Shown: positions 23,977 through 33,399, counted from the stretch's first letter. The stretch: DNA of 64,000 nt from Vaginisenegalia massiliensis (GCF_900604935.1 NZ_UWPC01000007.1:24609-88608), one strand, 5' to 3'. The notes: a model not told the origin generated them from the sequence alone. Program-made: numbers and translations.

Positions 23977-26900
23977 TTATTCAACTGACTTTAAGGCTTC
24001 GAGCATATTAACATGACGTAAGCGTCGATTAACTAAGAAACCAAGAATAACGGTTATTAGAATAGTCACGACAGCTGGAATCAAGTAGGCATTCATACCC
24101 ACGATGGGGTCAAACATAACGTGGTCTGGTGCAACCTTGTCAATAATATAGCGGTGTAGTCCATTACCTAAGCCATAACCGACTAGAACACCTAATAAAG
24201 ATAAGACGAAAGTTTCACGATAAATGTACAAGGTGACTTCCTTATTATGGAAACCTAAGACTTTGATCGTGGATAATTCACGGATTCGTTCAGACACATT
24301 AATATTGGTCAAATTATAGAGAATAACGATTGCTAAGAAAATCGCCACAATTATCAAGACGCGCATAATTTTGTTTAAGGAATGAACGATTGTCTGAATT
24401 TGATTAGACAGGGTAATGTTTTGCACAACCCCTTTAACCGCTTCTAATTCCATAAAGTCAGTTGCTAATTGACGGACCGCCTTAACATTATTTTGCTTTA
24501 AGATTAAGAGGTGCCCGTTATTAATGGCTGTCTGGTGGAAGCTTTCTTGATAAGTCTCTGGATTCATCAAAATAAAGTGTCCTAGATACATTTCAGTGAT
24601 CCCACTAATCTTTAGTGAACGGGCTTTACCATCGGCATCTTTAACTTGAATGGAATCCCCAATCTTAACTCTTAGCAGGTTGGCTAAGCGTTCCGATACT
24701 AGCACGCCATTTTTGTTTAGGGATAGTTGTTTTTGCGTGCGTCGATCGAGTGTTTGAATATATTGTTCAAAGCCCTTAGCACGACTTGGTACAATCACCT
24801 TAATTTCTTGTTGGTCTTGTTTAGCCCCAGCCACTTTCTTCACTTCTTCAAAATGAACAGGCGTTTGTTGGGCAATCCGTGAGTCTTTTAGCTTTTGATT
24901 TAATTCATCTTGTTCATGAGTGGTTAAACGTTCATTTGCGGCAATAATTAAATCATAACGAATCAAGTCGCCGAATTGACGGTCATTAATTCCCGAGATC
25001 GAATGTTGCACGCCTAAACCAGCAAAGAGTAAAGCCACTGACCCAGCCACTCCAAAGATGGTCATCAGCATCCGCTTCTTATAACGGAAAATATTTCGGG
25101 CGGTCACCTTATGGGTAAAGCTTAAGCGGGACCAGATAAAAGGAATGCGTTCTAAAAGAATCATCGATCCTTGTACGGGGGCTTTAGGTAACAATAAGTT
25201 GGCTGGCCGATCGGTTAATTCACGTGAAACGACCAAGATAGCCGGAACAACAGCGGCTAACAAGGCCAAGAAAATACCCAATAAGGATAATCCCCAATGA
25301 AGATGCCACTCCATAGCTGGTAGAGTGTATTCATTATGATAAGCATTGTAGACAATCCACGGTAAGAGCGTGTGACCCATTACGATCCCAATTAAAGCTC
25401 CGATTAAGGAGGCCGCCATGCCATAGACAACGAACTTCTTCATCACATCCCTATTCGAGTAACCTAAGGCCTTGAGGGTTCCTGAAATCGTCCGTTCTTC
25501 ATCGACAAAGCGAGTCATGGTATTGGAAGTAACTAAAGCGGCTACTAAATAAAGGAATACCGGGAAGATATTGCCTAAGGAATCGACAATTTCAGAGATA
25601 GAGGTATAAATCTTATAGCCTTCAGCGCCAGGAATTTCGCGGCGTGAATCAACCAAATATTCCGGTAAAGTAAGTGTTTCAAGTTTGTCCTTAGCATCTT
25701 GCAAATCAGCTTCTTTTTCTTTGATTTTAGCTAAAGCATCCGCCTTCTTATCTTTGAATTCGGCCAATTTATCTTCATAGTCCGACTGTCCTTTTACTAA
25801 ATCATGACGGGCCTGATCTAACTTACTTTGGCCATCCGCTTTTTTACTTGCAAATTGCGATTGGGCTTGGCTTAATTGATTAGCTTTATCGGCCAATAAG
25901 GCTTGGCCCGCTTGATATTTAGCTAAACCTTCTTGGTAAGCTTGACTTTTTTGATCTAAAGTTGCTAATCCTTGATGATACAAATCTAATCCAGCTTGAT
26001 ACTGGTTCAATTTGGTTTGATAGGCTGCTTGTCCATCGTTGTATTGTTTTACTTTGCTTTCATACATGGTCTTTTGACCGGCTAAGATTTGAGCTTTTTG
26101 GTCGAGACTTGCTTGCCCTTTGGTAATCGCCGCTTCTTTAATAGCAAGCTGTTGGCGAGCGGCATCAAGAGCACTTTCTCCTTGGTCAATTTGAGATTGA
26201 AGCATGTCCACTTGGCCGCCTAATACGTTGCTTTTATCTTGGAGTGGATTTGCCTGTTCTTGCACTTGAGCTAATTGACCTTGTAGGTCTGTTAACTTAG
26301 CTTGCTTAGCTGCAATGTTTTGTTGTGCCTGAATATACGAACCAGCTACGAATTGATTATAATTCGCTTGGCTTTGACTTACTTGAGCCTGAGCCGCTGA
26401 CAACTGATTTTGTAAAGCAGCTTGTTGCTCGGGAGTCAGCTTGGGATCAGCTAATTGATTAGTTAATTGGTTAACTTGGGCTTGAGCTCCTGCAATAGCC
26501 GCCGCTAAATTGGCTTTTTGCCCCTCATTATCAGCTGACAACTGAGTAATTTCATTCTTTAGACCAGCCATTTGTTCAGTCAAAATGGTTTGTTTTTGGT
26601 TTAACGGAGCTAATTGACTTTGCAAGGCTTGATAAGCCGTTTTAGCTTGCGCCAACTTATCCTTACCGGCTTTAAGGCCGACTTCTTTTTGAGTTAACTG
26701 GTCTTTAGCTTGCATTAGAGCTTGTTTACCACTCGCTAATTGTTGGTAGCCAGCGGTTAGTTGATTTTGAGCTTGAAGAAGAGTTTGACCTCCCGCATCT
26801 AATTGCTCTTTAGCTGAAACTAGACTTTGCTTAGCTTGCGCCAATTGTTGATTGGCCTGATCCAATAACTGTCCTTTTTGTTGTATGGTTAGTTTCCCTT

Positions 26901-27930
26901 GATCGAGCCGTTGCTTACCCTCAGCTAATTGGGCAGCCGCTTGATCAAGACTCGTTTGGCCCGCTGCCAATTTGGCTGCTCCTTGCGCCAATTGATCTTG
27001 GGCTTGTTGAATTTTGGTTTGATATTCTTTTTCTTTATCCGCTAGCTGAATTTTACCGTCGGCCAATTTCTTTTGAGCGTCTTTTAACTTAGCTTCATTG
27101 TCGGCTATTTTTTGTTTAGCTTCTTTAATTTTGATTTGACCCTGGTCAATATCTTCTTGAGCTTGACGTTTTACTTCAGCTAACCGTTCTTGTGGTCTTG
27201 AAGCTAACAAAGCTTGTAATTTCTGCTTGTGCTGACGAATTTTGGTTGAATACTGACTGGTATAAGGATCTAGCTTTTGAGTATCTTTATAAGCTAGTCG
27301 CGCTAGCATATACACGTCTGAAGCAAACGTTTGCGGTGTCACTAAAGCATACCCTTTTAATTCCCCTGAGCCTGCCTTAGATGGTCCTAAGTTAATATTA
27401 TTAAGAATTTCAGGCGAATAAACATGACCCACTACCTTAAATCGGTGTTCTTTTAGTAAATAATTGCCTTTGATATCGGCTTTCTCAGAAAAATCAATGG
27501 ACGACCCAATCGGGTATTGATCTTTATAGTTGGCATCTACGGCTATCTCATGCAAATTTTTTGGCAAGCGTCCATCTTTAACTTCAAAACGAGAAAGTTG
27601 GTTCGGCGTCGAGAATAAACGGAAACTGGTCGCTGAATGCTTAATAATTAAATCTTTAAGATAACCAAATTCAACTTGCCGCAAGCCGGGACTCTTCTTA
27701 ATTTGTTCGACATCGGCTTGACTCAGACCATAGTCGCTCATAACCGTCAAATCAGCGGCATTTTGCTTGGCGAAATAATGCTGTCCGGTTTGCCGCATAT
27801 CCGGTCCTGTGACCTTTAAACCAATTAAAGCAAAGGTTCCTAGCATGATTAAACAAATAATTGAGACAAAACGTCCCTTTGACTTAGCAATTGAAGTTCG
27901 GATATCTTTCCATAATGTTTTCTTTCTCAT
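23977..27930 (-). CDS. FtsX-like ABC permease with a very long extracellular coiled coil
   Basis: A 1317-residue permease. An N-terminal membrane helix (about 19-40) leads to an extracellular domain. Then, from about residue 250 to 760, comes an Ala/Gln/Leu/Lys-rich stretch with heptad patterns such as LAEGKQRLDQGKLTI and QYQAGLDLYHQGLA, a long coiled coil. After it come three membrane helices (about 790-920), a second FtsX-type extracellular domain (about 975-1190) and three terminal helices with the usual FtsX loop (NVSERIRELSTIKVLGFHNKEV). It is two to three times the size of a normal FtsX permease. It partners with the ATPase at 27942, 11 bp upstream. Confidence 0.85.
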   Translation of the reverse strand: MRKKTLWKDIRTSIAKSKGRFVSIICLIMLGTFALIGLKVTGPDMRQTGQHYFAKQNAADLTVMSDYGLSQADVEQIKKSPGLRQVEFGYLKDLIIKHSATSFRLFSTPNQLSRFEVKDGRLPKNLHEIAVDANYKDQYPIGSSIDFSEKADIKGNYLLKEHRFKVVGHVYSPEILNNINLGPSKAGSGELKGYALVTPQTFASDVYMLARLAYKDTQKLDPYTSQYSTKIRQHKQKLQALLASRPQERLAEVKRQAQEDIDQGQIKIKEAKQKIADNEAKLKDAQKKLADGKIQLADKEKEYQTKIQQAQDQLAQGAAKLAAGQTSLDQAAAQLAEGKQRLDQGKLTIQQKGQLLDQANQQLAQAKQSLVSAKEQLDAGGQTLLQAQNQLTAGYQQLASGKQALMQAKDQLTQKEVGLKAGKDKLAQAKTAYQALQSQLAPLNQKQTILTEQMAGLKNEITQLSADNEGQKANLAAAIAGAQAQVNQLTNQLADPKLTPEQQAALQNQLSAAQAQVSQSQANYNQFVAGSYIQAQQNIAAKQAKLTDLQGQLAQVQEQANPLQDKSNVLGGQVDMLQSQIDQGESALDAARQQLAIKEAAITKGQASLDQKAQILAGQKTMYESKVKQYNDGQAAYQTKLNQYQAGLDLYHQGLATLDQKSQAYQEGLAKYQAGQALLADKANQLSQAQSQFASKKADGQSKLDQARHDLVKGQSDYEDKLAEFKDKKADALAKIKEKEADLQDAKDKLETLTLPEYLVDSRREIPGAEGYKIYTSISEIVDSLGNIFPVFLYLVAALVTSNTMTRFVDEERTISGTLKALGYSNRDVMKKFVVYGMAASLIGALIGIVMGHTLLPWIVYNAYHNEYTLPAMEWHLHWGLSLLGIFLALLAAVVPAILVVSRELTDRPANLLLPKAPVQGSMILLERIPFIWSRLSFTHKVTARNIFRYKKRMLMTIFGVAGSVALLFAGLGVQHSISGINDRQFGDLIRYDLIIAANERLTTHEQDELNQKLKDSRIAQQTPVHFEEVKKVAGAKQDQQEIKVIVPSRAKGFEQYIQTLDRRTQKQLSLNKNGVLVSERLANLLRVKIGDSIQVKDADGKARSLKISGITEMYLGHFILMNPETYQESFHQTAINNGHLLILKQNNVKAVRQLATDFMELEAVKGVVQNITLSNQIQTIVHSLNKIMRVLIIVAIFLAIVILYNLTNINVSERIRELSTIKVLGFHNKEVTLYIYRETFVLSLLGVLVGYGLGNGLHRYIIDKVAPDHVMFDPIVGMNAYLIPAVVTILITVILGFLVNRRLRHVNMLEALKSVE

Positions 27931-27941
27931 TGATTATCCTC

Positions 27942-28643
27942 CTACCATTCGATATCAGCGATCCGCTGAGGTTGAGGATTGAGTGTCATTTCTTTCACTT
28001 GGGCGTCATGCATATGGATGACGCGGTCGGCAATCGGGGCAATCGCTCCATTATGAGTGACGATGATTACCGTGGCTCCGTGTTGACGGGACATATCTTG
28101 TAAGAGCTGTAATACTTGCTTACCGGTGTTATAGTCTAAAGCACCCGTCGGTTCATCACACAACAAAATCTTGGGATTTTTGGCAATTGCCCGCGCAATG
28201 GCTACCCGTTGTTGTTCACCACCAGACAATTGAGCTGGAAAATTATTCAGACGTTTGGCTAAACCAACATGTTCTAAGACTTCAACCGGATCCATCGCAT
28301 CTTTGACGATTTCAGATGCCAATTCGACATTTTCTTTAGCGGTTAAATTAGGAACTAGATTATAAAACTGAAAGACAAACCCTACATCATCACGTCGATA
28401 GTTGGTTAACTGCCGTGAGTTATAGTTGGCGATATCCTTGCCATCAATTATGACTTGTCCTTCATCATTGGTATCCATCCCACCCAAAATATTCAAAACC
28501 GTTGATTTTCCGGCTCCGGAAGATCCTAGGATTATAACAAGTTCTCCCTTTTCTATCTCAAAATTTACGTCGCGATTAGCAACAATTTCCGTTTCACCTG
28601 TTTTGTAACGTTTATAACTATGTTTCATTTCGATATAAGCCAT
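27942..28643 (-). CDS. ABC transporter ATP-binding protein
   Basis: A 233-residue MacB/LolD-type ATPase with Walker [12 protein letters not shown]-loop QFYNLVPNL, signature [14 protein letters not shown], Walker [12 protein letters not shown] and an H-loop His in VTHNG. It powers the adjacent FtsX-like permease. I start it at ATG 28641-28643, with AAAGGAAG upstream, rather than ten codons further up. The operon is divergent from a TetR gene, and direct-repeat operators lie between them. Confidence 0.93.
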   Translation of the reverse strand: MAYIEMKHSYKRYKTGETEIVANRDVNFEIEKGELVIILGSSGAGKSTVLNILGGMDTNDEGQVIIDGKDIANYNSRQLTNYRRDDVGFVFQFYNLVPNLTAKENVELASEIVKDAMDPVEVLEHVGLAKRLNNFPAQLSGGEQQRVAIARAIAKNPKILLCDEPTGALDYNTGKQVLQLLQDMSRQHGATVIIVTHNGAIAPIADRVIHMHDAQVKEMTLNPQPQRIADIEW

Positions 28644-28678
28644 TGAGCTCGCTTCCTTTCGTTTCCTCAACACTTATT

Positions 28679-28696
28679 TGAACATCGTGTTGATTT
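28679..28696. promoter_or_regulatory. TetR operator candidate 1 (ABC exporter side)
   Basis: TGAACATCGTGTTGATTT matches the second site at 28748-28765 at 16 of 18 positions, differing only at the centre. It is an imperfect dyad (TGAACA versus TGTTGA) and overlaps the -35 of the TetR promoter. Confidence 0.6.
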
Positions 28697-28718
28697 GATG
28701 TCTTGGCTATTATAAAAT
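28690..28718 (+). promoter_or_regulatory. Promoter of the TetR gene at 28781
   Basis: -35 TTGATT (28690-28695), 17-bp spacer, -10 TAAAAT (28713-28718). It lies between the two repeated sites, the first of which overlaps its -35. Confidence 0.6.
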
Positions 28719-28747
28719 GAGACTAAGAAACTAACAATATGCAAAAA

Positions 28748-28765
28748 TGAACAGAGTGTTGATTT
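28748..28765. promoter_or_regulatory. TetR operator candidate 2 (TetR gene side)
   Basis: TGAACAGAGTGTTGATTT, a near copy of 28679-28696 in the same orientation, directly upstream of the ribosome site of the TetR gene. Confidence 0.6.
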
Positions 28766-28780
28766 AAGAAAGGAGTTTTT

Positions 28781-29371
28781 ATGCAACAGAAACGCCAAAC
28801 CCTCACTAAACAAAAAATTAAAGAAGTCTTAACCGAACTTATTACTGAGAAAGGCTTATCAGCCATTACTGTTAGCGATATTACTCGTCGAGCCGGTATC
28901 AATCGAGGTACCTTCTATCTCCACTATCTAGATAAACTCGATTTAATCGATCAACTTGAACAAGAAGTGATTGATGATTTAACAGCCATACTCCTGGCGG
29001 AGTCTTCCACAAACCAAGAAGAAAAGAATCTTGACCTATTTCCCTATCCGCTTATTTTACAAGCCTTACAATATGTTAAATCGGATTTCGAATTCTTCAA
29101 CGCCTTAACTAATCGCGGTCGAAATCAAGCCTTTGTCGAACACTTTAAAGCTATACTGGGGCAATTAATTCATCAAAAATGCCAGACGCATCATATTAAG
29201 TCAATTCGCGTTCATAATATGCCGGACGATTACAGCCATGAGCTCATTCTGAGTCATATCAGCGCCATTATCGTTCTCTGGATTCGCAAAGGGGCTATTG
29301 AACCTGAAGAAGATATCGCCCACATGATTAATGACCTTAAAAGCTTTTTACCTTTTGAACTGGAAGGATAA
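28781..29371 (+). CDS. TetR/AcrR-family regulator, probable repressor of the ABC exporter
   Basis: A 196-residue protein with an N-terminal TetR domain (TELITEKGLSAITVSDITRR, then GINRGTFYLHYLDK). The C-terminal domain (PLILQALQYVKSDFEFFNAL to IIVLWIRKGAIEPEEDIA) resembles the TetR_C_8/DhaS-like group. ATG with AAAGGAG upstream. It is divergent from the ATPase-permease operon with 137 bp between the starts, where two near-identical candidate operators occur. The layout is that of a drug- or envelope-stress-induced exporter with its local repressor. Confidence 0.88.
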   Translation: MQQKRQTLTKQKIKEVLTELITEKGLSAITVSDITRRAGINRGTFYLHYLDKLDLIDQLEQEVIDDLTAILLAESSTNQEEKNLDLFPYPLILQALQYVKSDFEFFNALTNRGRNQAFVEHFKAILGQLIHQKCQTHHIKSIRVHNMPDDYSHELILSHISAIIVLWIRKGAIEPEEDIAHMINDLKSFLPFELEG

Positions 29372-29412
29372 TATCAGAACAATAGGCTTAGAATGATGGA
29401 TGAGCTTTGTAC

Positions 29413-29464
29413 AAAAAAAGTTCTAGTTTACTCATCTGCCTCAAATAGACAAGTAAACTAGAAC
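29413..29464 (-). terminator. Terminator of gtrA-like gene, possibly shared with the TetR gene
   Basis: GTTCTAGTTTACT (29420-29432) pairs with AGTAAACTAGAAC (29452-29464); on the minus strand a run of seven T follows. Confidence 0.8.
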
Positions 29465-29491
29465 GATATCAAATTGATTAAACTATTTCTT

Positions 29492-29932
29492 TTAATGACG
29501 ACCCTCAAGGAAAATTTTACGGGTCACAAAATTAAAGACCATGACAATACAGGACACTAAAATTTTTGCAATCATTGAATCGAGTTTCATTCCATCAATA
29601 CTAATATATAGAAGCAACTGCGTTAAAAGCATCCCCATAACACTTAGAGAAATAAAGAGGATAAATTCTTTATGTTTTTCTTCCTTAGCATATTTTGAAT
29701 CGAAGATAAATTTCATACTGGCCCAGTAATTAAACACGGTCGCTACCACAAATGCAATCGGATTTGCCAAAAGATAATGCCAACCGAAACGTTTATTCAG
29801 GATATAATAAACGAAAAAATCAATTAAAGTAGAAATACCACCCACAAAACCAAAAGTAATAATCTGTTGAATTAATCTATTTTGTAACCAAGAATTTTGA
29901 ATTAACTTACTTTCTTTTATTTTATTAAACAT
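29492..29932 (-). CDS. GtrA-family membrane protein
   Basis: A 146-residue protein with four hydrophobic segments and the GtrA pattern (FGFVGGISTLIDFFVYYIL, then LANPIAFVVATVFNYWASMK and a C-terminal FVTRKIF). GtrA proteins are thought to help flip polyprenyl-linked sugars for wall or polymer glycosylation. No glycosyltransferase lies beside it, so its partner is elsewhere. ATG with TAGGAAG upstream. Monocistronic with its own terminator. Confidence 0.88.
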   Translation of the reverse strand: MFNKIKESKLIQNSWLQNRLIQQIITFGFVGGISTLIDFFVYYILNKRFGWHYLLANPIAFVVATVFNYWASMKFIFDSKYAKEEKHKEFILFISLSVMGMLLTQLLLYISIDGMKLDSMIAKILVSCIVMVFNFVTRKIFLEGRH

Positions 29933-30026
29933 TAGACAACTTCCTATTTCTTAGAATCGCTCCTTGGAGCATAAAACCCTCCCTACCTTATCAAGAAAGG
30001 TTCATTTTTTCAAGTAAAGATTAAAA

Positions 30027-30048
30027 AAGCCCCTATGGGGCTTTTTTT
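30027..30048 (-). terminator. Terminator of the orphan gene at 30056
   Basis: AAGCCCC-TAT-GGGGCTT flanked by A and T runs, 8 bp from the stop codon. Symmetric. Confidence 0.85.
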
Positions 30049-30055
30049 GTCTTCA

Positions 30056-30424
30056 TTAACGTGCATATAGCCGGTTCCCTTCAATGGTATAATTACAAGT
30101 CCATGTCTCAGGTTGAACTTCAATTGGCACTTCCATCGCCATTATCCATTCACCTGCCGGAATCAGACCCCAACGAGCGCCTAAACTCGTTTGATGTTCA
30201 GCTTCTGCGATTCTAATCTGTAAAGAATGCTCAATATTGCGTCCTTCTGCCCGCAGAATATGTTGACTATCATAGAGCAATAGAACTGAAATAGGAAAGT
30301 CTGGTTCTTCGATCGTTAAAGTCAACTCTTCTAGGTCTTGAGGAACAACAAAATGTTCGATGACAAAGTAGACATCTTTGTCAACAGAGCGTCTCAAATC
30401 TATCTGTTTGTGTTCAATTAACAT
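30056..30424 (-). CDS. Small predicted beta-rich protein of unknown function
   Basis: A 122-residue protein without a signal peptide or membrane segment. It is rich in alternating beta patterns (FVIEHFVVPQDLEELTLTIE, ISVLLLYD, GLIPAGEWIMAM). The order of elements resembles the N-terminal beta-sandwich that precedes the PHP domain in CehA/McbA-type metallohydrolases, but no PHP domain follows. This would make it a stand-alone version; the resemblance is from memory and weak. GGGGTG precedes the ATG. A WalR-like direct repeat lies about 80 bp upstream. Confidence 0.65.
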   Translation of the reverse strand: MLIEHKQIDLRRSVDKDVYFVIEHFVVPQDLEELTLTIEEPDFPISVLLLYDSQHILRAEGRNIEHSLQIRIAEAEHQTSLGARWGLIPAGEWIMAMEVPIEVQPETWTCNYTIEGNRLYAR

Positions 30425-30501
30425 CGTGTCACCCCAATCATTGAACTACTACTTTACAATTATAGCTTATCAAGTGAATATAAATTTACTACCTATATTT
30501 C

Positions 30502-30518
30502 TGTAAAGTTTTTGTAAA
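30502..30518. promoter_or_regulatory. Second WalR-like direct repeat TGTAAA-N5-TGTAAA
   Basis: The plus strand reads TGTAAA GTTTT TGTAAA, with the same spacing and the same orientation to the downstream gene (30056-30424) as the site at 3499-3515. The promoter hexamers around it are poor. Confidence 0.45.
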
Positions 30519-30569
30519 ACACCGATTAACTGGATGCTTAATTAACAAACATGATAAACAATTTTGTTT

Positions 30570-32024
30570 TTAAGCTTGTAAATGGTAGATCAATTTTTTA
30601 AGGGCTAAAAGATCATTCAGAGTCGGTAAGCCCTCAAGATAATAAAACGAATCAGTCAACTGGGTGACTTGTAGATTATCCGTGAGTACCAAGTCTGCTT
30701 TCAAAGAAGCTATCTCTTGCTCATTATTCACAATTTCTACTCGAACATGTTTCGGCAGTTCTGTTTGCAAAACATGGGCAGTTGCTTGCACTTTAATGAT
30801 TGAACTTGTTTGAAAAACGGCTAGGGTCAGAGGCTTTTTCCCCATATCAAGCAAGACTAGCATTAACCCATCCCATAACAAAATAATCTGGCTGGTAATA
30901 TAGGCTATATCGCAGTGTTTTATCTTCAAACTATTAACATAACACTCAATTTCTCGATACAGATCATGATAAAATTCAGGGAATTGTTCTAAAGCTAGGG
31001 TGGTCATCTCTGAATAAATATTAAGAAAAAAAGGAACTGTGAACTTAATTTTAAGATCCCATATCAAATAGTTGTGAATTAACAAGATAGTTTGCTTAGA
31101 AGGCTGAGCTAATCCATATCGCTTAAATAAGTCAACTAAGCTTTGGTATAGATTGTAATTAGCTTGAGCTAAGCGCGGCGTTTCCATCTCTAAATAGGCT
31201 AAATCAGCATTATTTATGGCAATTCGTTCGTTCATCAGGAATGGGAAAAAATAATTATATATTTCTTCCCATGTCAAGGATTCGCGAAATCGTTGATAAT
31301 ATAGTTGCTTAAACTGAGTAACCAATTCACTTTGCGAGAGCATAGACGGCAACTTTAAAGGATGTCCCGTTTCATAACGATGTCGATTCACATGAAATTG
31401 AGCTAAAAAATAATATTGCTCTTCAATAGGAAAGTAATAACGGGAAGCTGACAAGGATTGAAAAATCCCCTGAATCAAATTCGCATTTTTGCCAAGGATC
31501 TCCTCTGAAGTCAGATACTGAGCTTTATAGTACAAAACAGCAAAAAACAAGCGAATGATTCCCTCATCGCCACTCAATTGTAGTGGCTGAGTTTCTATCT
31601 TAATATCCACTTGATAATCCACAAAAACTTGATTTATTCTGGTGATTAAATCCGAGCAATAACTTTTATTAATATATAATTGATCGGCTAACTGATTAAT
31701 CGAACTAATTTCCTCATCTTCAAATAAAACTTTTAGAAGATTGAAACAGAGATTATTTTGTAAAATGCTGGCATATATTTGGTTAAGAGTTGCAACCGGT
31801 TGGCGATATAAGACGGCATCCCACGGTCCATACTCTATCGCAATTCCCTGATAATCTTGACTAAACTTTTCAGCATAATACAAAGCGCTCTTTTCATCAA
31901 TATTAAGAGTCTTGGCTAAGTGACTGATAGGTATTCCTTCAGCATGAACTTGTAATTGCTGAACCATTCCAATATAACTATTCTCTTGTTTGCTAAATAT
32001 CCTATCCATAGCTATCTCATCCAA
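30570..32024 (-). CDS. Mga/PRD-type transcriptional regulator (second of a pair)
   Basis: A 484-residue protein. The N-terminal third has two winged-helix segments (about 20-70 and 105-150, with SSINQLADQLYINKSYCSDL). A long helical PRD-like middle follows, and the C-terminal 90 residues have an EIIB-like alternation (PLTLAVFQTSSIIKVQATAH to LKADLVLTD). This is the layout of Mga/AtxA-type regulators. Its ATG overlaps the stop of the upstream homologue by 8 bp, so translation is coupled. Its targets are unknown. Confidence 0.8.
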   Translation of the reverse strand: MDEIAMDRIFSKQENSYIGMVQQLQVHAEGIPISHLAKTLNIDEKSALYYAEKFSQDYQGIAIEYGPWDAVLYRQPVATLNQIYASILQNNLCFNLLKVLFEDEEISSINQLADQLYINKSYCSDLITRINQVFVDYQVDIKIETQPLQLSGDEGIIRLFFAVLYYKAQYLTSEEILGKNANLIQGIFQSLSASRYYFPIEEQYYFLAQFHVNRHRYETGHPLKLPSMLSQSELVTQFKQLYYQRFRESLTWEEIYNYFFPFLMNERIAINNADLAYLEMETPRLAQANYNLYQSLVDLFKRYGLAQPSKQTILLIHNYLIWDLKIKFTVPFFLNIYSEMTTLALEQFPEFYHDLYREIECYVNSLKIKHCDIAYITSQIILLWDGLMLVLLDMGKKPLTLAVFQTSSIIKVQATAHVLQTELPKHVRVEIVNNEQEIASLKADLVLTDNLQVTQLTDSFYYLEGLPTLNDLLALKKLIYHLQA

Positions 32025-33399
32025 TCCTTAAAATCTGATAGATTAATTCTTTTTGTCCAGGGAACAAATCAATATAAACCAATTTACTAGGTGGAATATT
32101 AGTTAATGGACACTGACTAACTACCAAATCATAGCGTAAGTGATTAAAATTTCGATAGTGTTTAATTTCTTCGCTAGCTCGATGAATGCAGACACCTTGA
32201 GGAAAATCATTTTGCAAAAGTTGAGTAATTTCTTCTGCGAATTCTTTACCCTTAACTAGCACTAGAAGAACATTTTTACGTGTTTTTGCCCGGCTTAACG
32301 AATCAGGTCGGATGCAGGCAAATAAATAGCTGACTAAATAATCCTTAAGGCAAGTAGAGGAGTGACTGCAAAATTCCTCCATTAAATCTTGAATGCCCAT
32401 ATCAAAATAGGTAAATAATTGAGGATATAATTTCTGATAGAGAACCGTCTTATTTTTAATTGTTTGTGGACATGCAGATATTAAACGAAATTTTATCCCG
32501 GTCAAGATATTAATCAAAACTAATACTAAGGCTTCCTCATCAAAAAAAGATAAACCCCACTGAGATTGACTATCACGGATTAATTGTTGACACTTTCCAA
32601 TCAACTGAGCCACATCACGGTTAGTTCGGGCTGTTTCTAGTGCTTGATCGAACGATAATAAACACGTATCTTGAAAAAAGGGGAAGAAACAGTCCGATAA
32701 CAGTTCTTCCTCGCTAGTATTCACAGCTGCCTCGCAATTATGCTCAGCAGAAATCAATGGACAAGATTGTTGAATCCGACACCAATTGATTAAAGCTAAA
32801 CCAAGGAGACTTTCTTGATCAATTAGATATGCATGCTGAGAATATTGAGCAGATAAGGAAGAAATGTTCTTCCTTATCTCGTCAATCTTATCAGGTGAAA
32901 TCTCTTCAAATAATAGACGCTTGTCAGATCTAAATAATTTATAAAAGAAGAAACGAACATCCGCTTCATTTCCTCGAATCATGACTGGGTTCAAATCTAT
33001 TTTAAAAGAAAAATTTTCAGTTAATATTTCGTTAAGATGACTGATATGACGGCGAAAAGTAGACTGACTAATGGACAAACGCTCTTGCCAATATGCTATA
33101 TTATGTCCACCATGTATGAAGATTGCTTTTAACAAATTGAGATTGTGCGAACGACTAATAAAATAGGCTTCAAAATAAGCCGCATTAATTAAACAATCCT
33201 CTTCAAAATATAAGGTGCGTTTCTTCTTTACAATTGACAAATAGGGAAATTCTCGTTTCAATTCCGCCACATATTTATCAATCGTAACTTCGGACACGCG
33301 ATATCTTTTTACTAGGTCAATAATATTAAGATTCTGCTGAAGTAACTCAACAATAATCGTTAACTTAATTCGTTCCTTGTCTTCCAAAAACGCTAACAT
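32017..33399 (-). CDS. Mga/PRD-type transcriptional regulator (first of a pair)
   Basis: A 460-residue protein with the same plan. Two HTH segments (about 10-60, IIDLVKRYRVSEVTIDKYVA; about 95-135, HNIAYWQERLSISQSTFRRH) are followed by a helical regulatory region. The EIIB-like end (about 375-455) includes RKNVLLVLVKGKEFAEEITQ. ATG with GAGGAGGG upstream. It is translationally coupled to the second regulator. Tandem paralogues of this size suggest hetero-oligomers or divergence after duplication. Confidence 0.8.
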   Translation of the reverse strand: MLAFLEDKERIKLTIIVELLQQNLNIIDLVKRYRVSEVTIDKYVAELKREFPYLSIVKKKRTLYFEEDCLINAAYFEAYFISRSHNLNLLKAIFIHGGHNIAYWQERLSISQSTFRRHISHLNEILTENFSFKIDLNPVMIRGNEADVRFFFYKLFRSDKRLLFEEISPDKIDEIRKNISSLSAQYSQHAYLIDQESLLGLALINWCRIQQSCPLISAEHNCEAAVNTSEEELLSDCFFPFFQDTCLLSFDQALETARTNRDVAQLIGKCQQLIRDSQSQWGLSFFDEEALVLVLINILTGIKFRLISACPQTIKNKTVLYQKLYPQLFTYFDMGIQDLMEEFCSHSSTCLKDYLVSYLFACIRPDSLSRAKTRKNVLLVLVKGKEFAEEITQLLQNDFPQGVCIHRASEEIKHYRNFNHLRYDLVVSQCPLTNIPPSKLVYIDLFPGQKELIYQILRIG

